The position numbers were made by a program, and so were the translations under genes. From positions 1 through 64,000 of IMG/VR virus record IMGVR_UViG_3300033141_003544: 64,000 nucleotides of DNA; one strand, 5' to 3'. The notes beneath the pieces are model-generated. The model saw nothing but the letters and a program-made list of their open reading frames with translations, did not search any database and had not been told where the DNA came from. This DNA comes from a virus. This document shows positions 38,102 through 46,910 of the stretch, piece after piece (within the stretch, counting starts at the first letter, position 1; each line of letters opens with the position of its first letter).

Positions 38102-38326
38102 TCAAAACCTATTATTGTTGGTTCTGCATAATGTTCTATAACAATGTGTGAACTTCTTCACAGCCTCATCAATACTCGTTTGTCGTTGTTTTAATAAGTT
38201 AATAAACCATTTGTGTTCTTGTTTTTGGATAAATAATACACGGTCATTGGACTCACATGGTAATGCTTTTGCTAATTTCTCACACTCTTTAGTCCGTTGC
38301 TCGACTAATTTAATTAAGTCTTTCAT
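38102..38326 (-). CDS. Hypothetical protein, 74 aa, helical
   Basis: This is a small helical protein with two Cys near the N-terminal half and two near the C-terminus (T-H-C-Y-R-T-L-C). The start overlaps the upstream stop (38323-38326). No family was recognised. Confidence 0.45.
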   Translation of the reverse strand: MKDLIKLVEQRTKECEKLAKALPCESNDRVLFIQKQEHKWFINLLKQRQTSIDEAVKKFTHCYRTLCRTNNNRF

Positions 38327-38910
38327 TTTGTATAGCTCCCCGCTCTCCTAATTTCAAGTCTATCATCAATTAATTTTTTTAAGTCTGACGCTCTTTGAAC
38401 TATAGTATCTTTCATATCTATCAAACGGTCTCTTTTTATTTTTAAATCTTCTATCTCTAATTTATATTCTTTATAGACTTTATTATGTTTTGGGTTTAAT
38501 AGTATCCAATCTTCAATTTCTTGTTTAGTTATAGATCCCAACCAACTACCTATAATTCCACTTTCTTTCTTTTGCTTCCTCCATTCTAATAATGCATCTC
38601 TAGACTCATTAGTTATGTGAGCATACCACTCTTGAAAATCTAATGTTTTTTGTGAAATAGTTGACATTAATTCAGCAATAGCAGAAGCAAAAGTAGTTCT
38701 CCAAAATGAACACTGTTCAAGGTGAATGGACATATCAGCATCACTCCAATCAGAGTAATCTTTTTTAAATGAAACTATTTCATCAACTATTAAATCATAA
38801 ATCTTATCTTGAATAGTAAAAGATAAATTAAATAAACCAGAAGAAGATATATGTTCTTTAGTTAGCGGAACCCGTAAACTTTCTTTTTTTCTTATACTTC
38901 CTATTTTCAT
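38323..38910 (-). CDS. Hypothetical protein, 195 aa, coiled-coil C-terminus
   Basis: The N-terminus is basic. The middle is helical with Trp-rich segments (D-W-S-D-A-D-M-S-I-H-L). The last 60 residues are a likely coiled coil (Y-K-E-Y-K-L-E-I-E-D-L-K-I-K). It lies between the flap exonuclease and SSB-like genes; a recombination mediator or loader role is possible but not supported by a motif. Confidence 0.5.
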   Translation of the reverse strand: MKIGSIRKKESLRVPLTKEHISSSGLFNLSFTIQDKIYDLIVDEIVSFKKDYSDWSDADMSIHLEQCSFWRTTFASAIAELMSTISQKTLDFQEWYAHITNESRDALLEWRKQKKESGIIGSWLGSITKQEIEDWILLNPKHNKVYKEYKLEIEDLKIKRDRLIDMKDTIVQRASDLKKLIDDRLEIRRAGSYTK

Positions 38911-38950
38911 TCTACCTTTCCCTATTAGGCTTACAGTTGATTTTTATAAC

Positions 38951-39805
38951 TTAATTCCATTTTTCTATTCTTTTAGATATTTCAATGATTTTTTCTGTTA
39001 AACTATTAGTACAACCTGTTTCCTCTAATATTTTATAAACAAGGTCTTGATTTTGTTTTGGTTCACCTATTAAATTAACTATGTTGTCAAGATTTGTACA
39101 TCTTAAATTTATCAAAGATTCCCATAATTCTAATTCTTTGCAGTTATCTATTTTTGACATTATCTTCTTTGATGCTGTACCCAATATAACCTTCTTCGCA
39201 CTAATAGGCCCAATACCGGGAACACCTGGAATATTGTCTGATTTGTCTCCTGTCAATGCAAAAAAATAAGGAAGCTGACTTGGCATAAATCCGTACTCGT
39301 CCATTATCTTTTGAGTATTAAAGACCGTCATTTTGCCTGATTTCTCAACTCCTACATGAACCCAACCGTCTGATCGATCTTCTATCAACTGTCTTAAATC
39401 TTTATCTCCCGAAATTATAAGAATATTAAAATTCTCTTTTTGTTTATTAACAATATGTCCAATTAAATCATCTGCTTCTTGCGTAGCAACTTTTAACTGG
39501 ATAACTCCTATGTTTTCTAATATAGAAGTGATCCAATTCCATTGTTCATTAAAGTTTATCTCTAGTGGGGTTCTTTTTCCTTTATATTCGGGGAACTTTT
39601 TAACTCTCCATAAGTTTTTTCTTTTGTCACCCCAACAGATTACCATCTCATCTACTTCATATTCATCCAACATTTTATTTAGAGAATTAATAAAACCATA
39701 AAAACCACCAGTTCCCTTGCCATTATAAGAAAAATCGATTAAAGCATGAAGACTCCGATAAAAAAGATGGTCCCCATCAATTAGAAATAAAATAGGTTTT
39801 TTCAT
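38951..39805 (-). CDS. 5'-3' exonuclease / flap endonuclease (FEN-like)
   Basis: This protein has 284 residues. F-L-I-D-G-D-H (6-12), C-W-G-D, E-A-D-D-L-I-G, I-S-G-D-K-D-L and L-T-G-D-K-S-D-N-I-P-G-V-P-G-I-G-P are the acidic metal sites and helix-hairpin-helix of the PolA 5' nuclease / T5 FEN family. It removes RNA primers or flaps. Here it is separate from the polymerase, which has lost this domain. The start overlaps the DUF932-like stop. Confidence 0.9.
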   Translation of the reverse strand: MKKPILFLIDGDHLFYRSLHALIDFSYNGKGTGGFYGFINSLNKMLDEYEVDEMVICWGDKRKNLWRVKKFPEYKGKRTPLEINFNEQWNWITSILENIGVIQLKVATQEADDLIGHIVNKQKENFNILIISGDKDLRQLIEDRSDGWVHVGVEKSGKMTVFNTQKIMDEYGFMPSQLPYFFALTGDKSDNIPGVPGIGPISAKKVILGTASKKIMSKIDNCKELELWESLINLRCTNLDNIVNLIGEPKQNQDLVYKILEETGCTNSLTEKIIEISKRIEKWN

Positions 39806-40893
39806 TTATTATCCTTCTCTAAACAATCTAATTCAAATATTTCTCCCCCAACCTTTTCAAGTTTTTGACGTGTTTCTAAATTAAACTCTTTTGCACGTGA
39901 AGTAATTTTATTATAAGTGTCGTAAACAGTTCCACCAAAAGGTTGATCACTAATATCAATATTATTAGCTCTAAATGTACCCCTTTTAAGACTCATATCT
40001 CTTGCTCTGATTGTTGATTTTAATAAAACTCTTTGATCTTCATCTATGTTTAAACATGAATCTGCAAGATCTAGATTTTGAGTATATTTATTTATTTTTT
40101 TCCATATATTAAAAGCTTCTCTATCAGTTAACTTTATTTTTGTCATACTGATAAGTCTATTTGAAATCTCTTCCATTCGTAATTCCATAGAGTCTAATTG
40201 ATTAAAAAAAGTATTAACACGATTAATATAATCTTCAACTCCCCTAAATCGAATTTTAATATATCCAAAATCTTGACCCATTATTACACCATTAGAGCAA
40301 ATCATTCTATACAAACCTGTTCTTGCTGTAAGAGGTTTTGAAGTTGTGTCAGTTCCGTTAATTACAAAACCTATTTTGCTCGGATCTCCTTTATCTGCCA
40401 TAATCTCTCCAAACTTTGGGTCAGTTGTGGCTATAGCTATTTTGTCATAGTCGGCGTGGATAAAAACGGGTTCTAAGTCTGTTTCTACAAACCTGTCTAT
40501 TATACTTTCAATAGGTTGACGTACAAATGGAGCTTTATTAATCCCTATAACGTTTCCATCTTTATCATGGACTAAAGTTATCTCTTCACCACTGTTAAAT
40601 GTTTCAAGCCTGTTAATATTAGTTGATAACAAGTCTACCGGGATTTTCCTGGCAAAAGGATCTGGTATACCCAATATACGACAAAAGTTTTTGAAAGCGT
40701 TTTGAGTCATAAGCATGGGTTCTCCATTCCATTGAATAGTGCCTTCTTCAGGTCCTTCAACATTAATTTTAATCTGTTCAATAGGATGAGTAGTTAACTC
40801 AAACTGTCTTTCGGATATAATATGTTCTTTCAACTGACCTAAAGACTCAAAACTTAGTTCAGGGTTATTTAAAAAAGTCCAATCTTTATACAT
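39802..40893 (-). CDS. DUF932-like phage protein
   Basis: This protein has 363 residues. The alpha/beta central part has Y-R-M-I-C-S-N-G-V-I-M-G, a phrase typical of DUF932 (phage/plasmid-like) proteins, preceded by a beta domain and followed by a long helix. Such proteins occur near replication genes but their role is not established. It has a strong AGGAGAG site and the 20-bp repeats just upstream. Confidence 0.5.
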   Translation of the reverse strand: MYKDWTFLNNPELSFESLGQLKEHIISERQFELTTHPIEQIKINVEGPEEGTIQWNGEPMLMTQNAFKNFCRILGIPDPFARKIPVDLLSTNINRLETFNSGEEITLVHDKDGNVIGINKAPFVRQPIESIIDRFVETDLEPVFIHADYDKIAIATTDPKFGEIMADKGDPSKIGFVINGTDTTSKPLTARTGLYRMICSNGVIMGQDFGYIKIRFRGVEDYINRVNTFFNQLDSMELRMEEISNRLISMTKIKLTDREAFNIWKKINKYTQNLDLADSCLNIDEDQRVLLKSTIRARDMSLKRGTFRANNIDISDQPFGGTVYDTYNKITSRAKEFNLETRQKLEKVGGEIFELDCLEKDNK

Positions 40894-40907
40894 TTCAACT
40901 CTCCTTA

Positions 40908-40947
40908 TATTATTAATATAGAGTAATTATTATTAATATAGAGTAAT
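40908..40947. repeat. Tandem 20-bp direct repeat upstream of the DUF932-like gene
   Basis: The 20-base unit starting TATTATTAATATAGAG occurs twice exactly (40908-40927, 40928-40947), followed by a degenerate partial third copy to about 40960. On the minus strand it lies 15 bases upstream of the start of the gene at 40893. Each unit includes a TATATTAAT box on the minus strand, so it could be an operator array or repeated -10 element. Confidence 0.6.
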
Positions 40948-40991
40948 CATTATTAACAATAAACCTATTTATTATTAATTTTTTTGATGTA

Positions 40992-41258
40992 TTATGACCA
41001 TTTTATTTTCTTTATTAAATACCTAAGATCTTCTAATTTTCTTTCTTGTGTTGACCTTTTTAACAATTTTTCCATTTCTTTGTAATTACTGCAACAACTA
41101 ATAATTATTTGGTTTTTTCTCCCGTATATTTCTTTAGCTAATGGATGAAGACATCTTGGACATCCTGATTTTTTACTAAAAGCAAGATAAGGACATGCTA
41201 TATTATATTCAGTATTTGCTGAGATAACAATCCCTTCATGAAATTTTAATTTATACAT
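40992..41258 (-). CDS. Hypothetical Cys-rich protein, 88 aa, possible zinc binder
   Basis: The cysteines are C-P-Y-L, C-P-R-C and C-C-S-N, so four or five could bind a metal. The rest is basic and helical (K-L-L-K-R-S-T-Q-E-R-K). It lies alone between the polymerase and DUF932-like genes. I do not recognise the family. Confidence 0.5.
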   Translation of the reverse strand: MYKLKFHEGIVISANTEYNIACPYLAFSKKSGCPRCLHPLAKEIYGRKNQIIISCCSNYKEMEKLLKRSTQERKLEDLRYLIKKIKWS

Positions 41259-41304
41259 AATTACTCTCTAAATAGTATTCTTTACTATGATAAACAATAA
41301 AATT

Positions 41305-44300
41305 TCAAGATATAAGCTGTGGTTCATCCTTCCATCTATTACTTACAATACCTTCTACTGGTGTATATAAACCTGGTACTATTTCTTTTTCCATCTCTTC
41401 TTTTATAATTGCCATAAGCTCTTCTAGTTCCTCTTTGACTGCATTATGATAAATTGCATCATGCACCGAAAATAAAAATCTTGACTTAAAGTTTTTTTCT
41501 TTTATTCTTTTGTTAATTCTAATATTAGCTAGTTGTAATAAATCACTTCCCAATCCCTGAACTAATGAGTTAACAGCTTCTCTTTCTGCTTCCTTTATTA
41601 ATTTATTCCCGTCTTTTGTCAAAGGGTCAGCGTAAATATTAGGCAATCTTCTAATTCTACCCAATGGACTTACAACATATCCATTTTTATGAACAAAAGC
41701 TTTAACCATCTTTACCCATTTAGCTACACCTTTATAAGTGTTCCAAAAAGTATTTATACAGTGCTGAACTAATTCTTCATCTACTTTCTCATCTTCTGGG
41801 TCCAGTTTTTCATTTATACTTTTAGTTAATTCAGTAGCGCCTCCCAAATAGGTTGTCCCAAAATTAGTTGAATTATGTATTAATATACCGTTTGCTATAA
41901 AATGATGAAATTCATTATTAACCATTAAATCCCAAACTTCCTCTTCTTCTTTTATTTCTAATTTCTTTATTCTTTCTATTTTTGAACTCAGGTCAAAAAT
42001 ATTATTGACATTCCAGTCTCTAACTGATTGAAATTCTTTATTTATATTCATTATCTTCAGCATCTTATTAATTGAACTTAGAGAAATTATTAATCTCCAT
42101 TTTGTTTCTTTAACTTTTCTTAAATTTGAAAATACCCCCACAGATAATAATAGTTGTTGTAAACCTTTACAAAGGTTCTCTGAGCTAGAGCTGTAAACTA
42201 TACTTATTGTCTTATTACTAGTTTTCCGTTTTGTTGTGTGAATTGAACCATCTCCTTTAAACAGAGATCTAATAAACTTTATTTTATTATTATAACTACT
42301 TCTCATAATTATTTTAGGGATATCTTTTTTATTTGATTTAAGTTTAAAATCTAAAATTTCGGCAATCCATGTAGTAAACTGTTTGCTAAAAATGGAAGCT
42401 TTTTTGTAAACATGAGTAGGATAACTTTTATTTTTTACTCTTCCTATTTTTACTTCACCAAATTTTTCCAATAAAAGAACAATATCATCAAAATCTTTTG
42501 AAGAGTCGTCCACCCTTTGTCCTATAGTAATTCCATAAGGATTGGGTGTTATTTTTATTTGGCCTTCTGAAATAATCCAACCTAATAAACTAGATAGATC
42601 TCCAGTTAAATACTTGGGATAAGTTAATTTTTTATAACCGATGTCTTTTGGTTTTGGTAATTTTATTTTAGTAATAGATGTGTCATACCCTTCAATAGGT
42701 ACAAATAATCTATCTCCAATTTTAAGATCAGAAACTTTTTTTTCAATTATTTTATAATCCCTTTTTCTCGTAAACGGGGTTGTGGGGAGTTTATGATTCT
42801 CAGATAGTTTTAACTCTATACCGTTCTTCAAAACTATATTTATTATTTTTTTCTTTTCTTTTTGTTTTATTAAATAAACTTCAGGATTATCCCATAAGCC
42901 TAAATGATCTCCTGGTTTTATCTCTTCTATAGGTATTAATCCTTTTTCTAAAATAGGGATTAATTGTCCTCTTGGTAAGCATTTTGCAATTTTGCGTTGT
43001 CTCACTGTAACCATTTCAGGTTTAATTCTAAAAACCTCACAAGCCATTTTTATATGAAGGTCTTCGTTATCTTTGTAAGCCTTTAACATAACTGGGTCTT
43101 GAGAATACCAAGCAATGATCCTCAATTCTATCTGAGAATAATCATGTTCTAAAAAATAATTTCCAGAGTCTGCAATATATTGATGTCTTATTTCTTTTTC
43201 TCTGGGAATTGTATGGACAGGTACACCTCCTTCACGAACGGAAGGGGAGGCTAAACGGCCACTTACAGCCCCTGTCAGTTTCATATTGTAATGGATTCTC
43301 CCATCATCGTCTACAAAAGTTAATACAGGATTCAAATAAGTAGATATCATTTTTAATTTGTTTTTATACCTAACCGCATCTGCACATATTGGATATTTTG
43401 TAGCTAATAAATTTAATGTCTCTTTATCAGTTTTATATTGATTTGTTTTGGTTTTCCCTTTATGTGGAATACCCATTTTATCGAACAAAGCCTCACCCAA
43501 TTGTTTCCCAGAACCTATGTTAAATTCATAACCTACTTGTTTATAAATTTCTTGTGCTAACTCTTCTGCATCTTTTTCGTATTGTTTTATAACTTTTTTT
43601 GTTTGTTTTAGGTCTACACTTATGCCTTTTTGTTCTGCTTCTTTATAAATATTGTGCATGGGTAAATACAGGTCAATATATAAGTCCAACAGTTTTGGTT
43701 TTTTGTTTATCTCTTCCCATAGATCTCCAGCTAACCTAAAAGTTACATCTACATCACTACATCCATACTCTTTTAATAATGCTATAGGAGCTTTATAAAG
43801 TTGACCTTCTTCATCCTCTTTTTCAGACAAATGTTGCTTTATCTTATGACTATAGCCCCTTTTATCCTCATACCTTCTATCGGCTTGATTTTTAATTGAG
43901 TGTAGTCTATTTTCATCCAACAGATAATCTAACATGACTACATCCATAGTCAAATTTTCTATTTTACAATCCCAGTGGTATTCCATAAACTTAGAATCAA
44001 ATTTATAATTAGCACCTGCGACTTTTTTATTTGGATCAGATACTATTTCTCGTAAACTTCCTATAATATCTTCTTGATGTTCCCCCCAAAATTTATACAT
44101 AAAAAACTCTCCAATAATATAATCTTTCTTTTTCTTTATTACTCTTTCGATTTTCACATTATATTTCTCTAAATCTCTTTCTTTAAATAAATCTTCATCT
44201 ATATCTTTATTTATAAGCAATGGAATATAAATACCTTGTTTTTCTTCCCATGAAAAACTAATACCTATAATTTGATCTGTTCTATAATTCAAACCAGTAG

Positions 44301-44982
44301 TTTCAATATCTATTGCTAATTTCTCTTTTTTCTTTAAAATTTGAAATATTTCATCAAATTCTTCAATGGTTTTAATCAATCTATAGTCATATACTGTCTC
44401 ATTTGCAGCAATTGGAGTACCATCCATTATTCTTTTGACTTCTTTTAAATCAGATAGCCAAACAGTCTCTTCAGCTGGGTTTCTTAAAATATACGCAGGA
44501 TGGTATGTAGGAAGTATTGGAATTTTATAACCTTCACGAGTATATATATGACCTCTGATATTAGTAATTTTAGTTTTTCCTATTAAAACTTTCGAAGCTA
44601 CGTTTCCCAGAGGTATTATACATTTGAGGGAGTTAAGTGATATTAAATAATTTAAGATAGTATCAAAATTAGATTTGCAAGTTTTAATCTCTGTATTACC
44701 AGGAGTCGTATTACCAGGGAGTCTACAGCAACATACATTAAAAAATACACAATCCTGATCATCATCAATACCGATAGTCCTTAATTCTTTTCTTAGCCGT
44801 TGTCCCGACCTACCTTGAAAAACTTTACCTGTTCTCTCTTCTTCACCACCAGGAGCTTCTCCTATAAAGGCCAGTTTGGGTTTATCAAAATTTCCAGTAG
44901 CATTATAAGGATTATAGTGAGAGGGATCATACAAAGGACAAGATTTGCATTTGTCAAGAGGTAGTATTAGGTGGTTTTTCAC
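41305..44982 (-). CDS. Uracil-DNA glycosylase / family A DNA polymerase fusion, with intein
   Basis: This protein has 1225 residues. Residues 10-170 are a family 4 (Fe-S) uracil-DNA glycosylase: Cys12, Cys15, Cys86, Cys102 for the cluster, motif A G-E-A-P-G-G-E-E-E (41-49) and motif B Y-H-P-A-Y (160-164). Residues about 220-390 are a 3'-5' exonuclease (A-I-D-I-E-T-T-G; Asp225, Glu227). The polymerase follows: motif A D-Y-S-Q-I-E-L-R, motif B R-Q-R-K-I-A-K joined after splicing to S-T-N-F-G-T-T-Y, and motif C S-V-H-D. The mature protein would be 855 residues. SPO1-type phage polymerases also have a glycosylase-like N-terminus. Confidence 0.9.
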   Translation of the reverse strand: MKNHLILPLDKCKSCPLYDPSHYNPYNATGNFDKPKLAFIGEAPGGEEERTGKVFQGRSGQRLRKELRTIGIDDDQDCVFFNVCCCRLPGNTTPGNTEIKTCKSNFDTILNYLISLNSLKCIIPLGNVASKVLIGKTKITNIRGHIYTREGYKIPILPTYHPAYILRNPAEETVWLSDLKEVKRIMDGTPIAANETVYDYRLIKTIEEFDEIFQILKKKEKLAIDIETTGLNYRTDQIIGISFSWEEKQGIYIPLLINKDIDEDLFKERDLEKYNVKIERVIKKKKDYIIGEFFMYKFWGEHQEDIIGSLREIVSDPNKKVAGANYKFDSKFMEYHWDCKIENLTMDVVMLDYLLDENRLHSIKNQADRRYEDKRGYSHKIKQHLSEKEDEEGQLYKAPIALLKEYGCSDVDVTFRLAGDLWEEINKKPKLLDLYIDLYLPMHNIYKEAEQKGISVDLKQTKKVIKQYEKDAEELAQEIYKQVGYEFNIGSGKQLGEALFDKMGIPHKGKTKTNQYKTDKETLNLLATKYPICADAVRYKNKLKMISTYLNPVLTFVDDDGRIHYNMKLTGAVSGRLASPSVREGGVPVHTIPREKEIRHQYIADSGNYFLEHDYSQIELRIIAWYSQDPVMLKAYKDNEDLHIKMACEVFRIKPEMVTVRQRKIAKCLPRGQLIPILEKGLIPIEEIKPGDHLGLWDNPEVYLIKQKEKKKIINIVLKNGIELKLSENHKLPTTPFTRKRDYKIIEKKVSDLKIGDRLFVPIEGYDTSITKIKLPKPKDIGYKKLTYPKYLTGDLSSLLGWIISEGQIKITPNPYGITIGQRVDDSSKDFDDIVLLLEKFGEVKIGRVKNKSYPTHVYKKASIFSKQFTTWIAEILDFKLKSNKKDIPKIIMRSSYNNKIKFIRSLFKGDGSIHTTKRKTSNKTISIVYSSSSENLCKGLQQLLLSVGVFSNLRKVKETKWRLIISLSSINKMLKIMNINKEFQSVRDWNVNNIFDLSSKIERIKKLEIKEEEEVWDLMVNNEFHHFIANGILIHNSTNFGTTYLGGATELTKSINEKLDPEDEKVDEELVQHCINTFWNTYKGVAKWVKMVKAFVHKNGYVVSPLGRIRRLPNIYADPLTKDGNKLIKEAEREAVNSLVQGLGSDLLQLANIRINKRIKEKNFKSRFLFSVHDAIYHNAVKEELEELMAIIKEEMEKEIVPGLYTPVEGIVSNRWKDEPQLIS
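41872..42981 (-). mobile_element. Intein with LAGLIDADG endonuclease in polymerase motif B
   Basis: This intein has 370 residues (668-1037 of the precursor). It begins Cys (C-L-P-R-G-Q) and ends I-L-I-H-N, followed by Ser as +1 residue. Block B has S-E-N-H-K. The endonuclease motifs are S-S-L-L-G-W-I-I-S-E-G and I-R-S-L-F-K-G-D-G. Removal joins K-I-A-K to S-T-N-F-G, restoring the nucleotide-binding O-helix of the polymerase. Confidence 0.9.
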
Positions 44983-45241
44983 TTTTTAGTTTCTCCGATA
45001 CTATTTTATTTTTTGTTTTTAGTTGAAAATCGGTCTCTACAGATTGAGCAATTAAACTATCTATATATTTTGACAAAGATGTTACTCTCGATTTTAATAA
45101 TCTCTTCAGTATCCTTAGTTTTATTCTATATTCTTTATTACCCACCAATGTGTTTATTTTGAGTTTTTGTAAAGACAACATTGGAAGATAATTTCTTATT
45201 TCTTCAACCCAATCATCAAGTTCTCTATGTAATCTATTCAT
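44954..45241 (-). CDS. Hypothetical helical protein, 95 aa
   Basis: This is an all-helical, basic protein (I-R-N-Y-L-P-M-L-S-L-Q-K-L-K) with a Pro/Thr tail. It overlaps the polymerase start by 29 bases. No motif was recognised. Coupling to the polymerase suggests a replication role. Confidence 0.5.
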   Translation of the reverse strand: MNRLHRELDDWVEEIRNYLPMLSLQKLKINTLVGNKEYRIKLRILKRLLKSRVTSLSKYIDSLIAQSVETDFQLKTKNKIVSEKLKSEKPPNTTS

Positions 45242-45281
45242 TTTTTGTATATAATCTATTTAATGGGTTTATGCTCTTACA

Positions 45282-45707
45282 TTATACTTTTTCTATTTTA
45301 ATATCTTTTAATGTTTTTACAAATAAATCTCTATCCCTTGATATATAATCTAATTTATAATAAATTTTCTTTACATTGGCTGCTATAAGTATTTTATAAC
45401 AATTGATACAAGGATTATGTGTAACATAACAAATTAATGTTTTATACCTTTTAGGTAAGTTTGCAACTGCTCCCGCTTCACTATGGATAGTCCTAATACA
45501 ATGGTTTGCATTGTGTTCTTCACTAAGTAAACAACCTACATCTTCACAATGTGGACTGCCTGATGGAGCTGAATTATAACCTACTGAAACGACTCGATTA
45601 TCTTCAGTAGTTAAAACACACCCTACTTTTAGTTTCCCACACGTACCACGTTCTTTTACTATTTCAGCCATTTTCATAAAATATTCTATTCTAGTTAAGC
45701 GGCCCAT
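45282..45707 (-). CDS. dCMP deaminase
   Basis: This protein has 141 residues from ATG 45707, which has GGAGGGG five bases upstream (a TTG at 45719 is possible but weaker). It has H-S-E (His75, Glu77) and P-C-I-N-C (Cys100, Cys103), the zinc and proton-shuttle site, plus extra Cys/His (C-G ... V-G-C, H-C-E) as in phage dCMP deaminases. It makes dUMP from dCMP. Its 5' end overlaps the LAGLIDADG gene. Confidence 0.9.
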   Translation of the reverse strand: MGRLTRIEYFMKMAEIVKERGTCGKLKVGCVLTTEDNRVVSVGYNSAPSGSPHCEDVGCLLSEEHNANHCIRTIHSEAGAVANLPKRYKTLICYVTHNPCINCYKILIAANVKKIYYKLDYISRDRDLFVKTLKDIKIEKV

Positions 45708-46500
45708 AGACCCCTCCAAAAATTTTTCTTTTCCTATCCAATGAAATTGTTGAACCCTTATATAAATACACCATAAATTTCTCTACCTCGTTCATTGAAT
45801 TAACCCTATAACTATATAAAGGGTTTTTTCTTCCTTTTATTGAACAATTAACCCATCCAAAACCTACTATTTCTTTAATGAAATTCATAACTGATTCAGT
45901 TCCTGCAATAGATACTATCCCTCTTTTGTATTTATTAAGATGAATACAACCATCACCGTCGAAATACCCTCTTATCCAATGTCTAATCAAATCCATTGAA
46001 ACATTTTTTGGGGGCTCTAATACCAAAGACTTTCTTTCTAAAATACCTTTATTGATTAAATCATAATACATTTTATTTGAGCTTAACAGATATCTGTATC
46101 GATAGAAGACTTTACCGTTTAATTTTCTTGATCTCTTACGAGGTTCAAAATTGGCTTCAATTGCTTTTCCAAATTTCTTCAAATGTTTTAAATCTTTTTC
46201 AGCTAAACTTAAATTTATTCTCTTCCTTTTATATCTTGGAGGTGGTGTATATAAACTCCCATCTGCTGCAATCATTCCCAACCAATAAGCTTTTTCTTCA
46301 TTATCAATTGTTTCAAAATAATTTTCATTAAAGGATTTCCATTTACCTTTAGTAGGTAAATGAGATAAGTTATATTCTTTTATTCTTTTTGCAATAGCTT
46401 GTCGTTTCTTTAACCCAAATACCTTTGCTATTTCTTTTTGAGAATGTTTACCGTCTAATAGTTTTTTAAGTTCTTCTGAATTAACTTCTACTTTCTTCAT
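45691..46500 (-). CDS. LAGLIDADG homing endonuclease, free-standing
   Basis: This protein has 269 residues. An N-terminal helix-turn-helix (H-S-Q-K-E-I-A-K-V-F-G-L) is followed by two LAGLIDADG motifs, Y-W-L-G-M-I-A-A-D-G and W-I-R-G-Y-F-D-G-D-G. It overlaps the truncated deaminase upstream (ATGA) and the intact deaminase downstream. There are no intein splice motifs. Confidence 0.85.
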   Translation of the reverse strand: MKKVEVNSEELKKLLDGKHSQKEIAKVFGLKKRQAIAKRIKEYNLSHLPTKGKWKSFNENYFETIDNEEKAYWLGMIAADGSLYTPPPRYKRKRINLSLAEKDLKHLKKFGKAIEANFEPRKRSRKLNGKVFYRYRYLLSSNKMYYDLINKGILERKSLVLEPPKNVSMDLIRHWIRGYFDGDGCIHLNKYKRGIVSIAGTESVMNFIKEIVGFGWVNCSIKGRKNPLYSYRVNSMNEVEKFMVYLYKGSTISLDRKRKIFGGVYGPLN

Positions 46501-46853
46501 TCATCTCTTTCCTCTGGAATCAAAGTCATGCTATGGGCTTGATCTTCACCGTTAACTTTTAATCCTTTAATTAATTTTAATTTTACTAATATTTTTTTGA
46601 ATTTAGCTTTTTCAATACAGTGTACAGTTCTTATACAATGACCTTTATACAACAAACAACCTTTATCAAGACAGTGGTCTTGTCCTGGAGGGGCCCCGTT
46701 GTAACCAATTGCCGTTATTCTGTTATTTCTAGTTATCACACACCCTGCTTTTATATGACATGTTGACCTTTCTGCAGCTAAGTCTGCTATTTTTAGATAG
46801 TAAGTGATTCTATTCATTCTAGTTCTGTTGATAGCTGGTTTTGTCCTGTCCAC
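46497..46853 (-). pseudogene. Truncated dCMP deaminase copy
   Basis: The frame matches the intact deaminase from I-T-Y-Y-L-K-I-A-D through H-C-I-R-T-V-H, then diverges exactly at the catalytic H-x-E (here H-C-I) into an unrelated 37-residue tail. The P-C-x-x-C motif is absent, so it cannot be an active deaminase. GTG 46853 has GAGG six bases upstream; TTG 46865 and ATG 46817 are alternatives. It looks like the 5' part of a gene broken by the LAGLIDADG insertion. Confidence 0.7.
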
Positions 46854-46910
46854 AAGATTCCTCAAAAATTTTTATATTTTAATATAGAAATTTTATATTG
46901 AAATTCAACA

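Noticed and set aside
46497-46620. Group I intron fused to the truncated deaminase
   Set aside because: I looked for core sequences near the break and saw none convincing; a complete downstream copy also argues against splicing.
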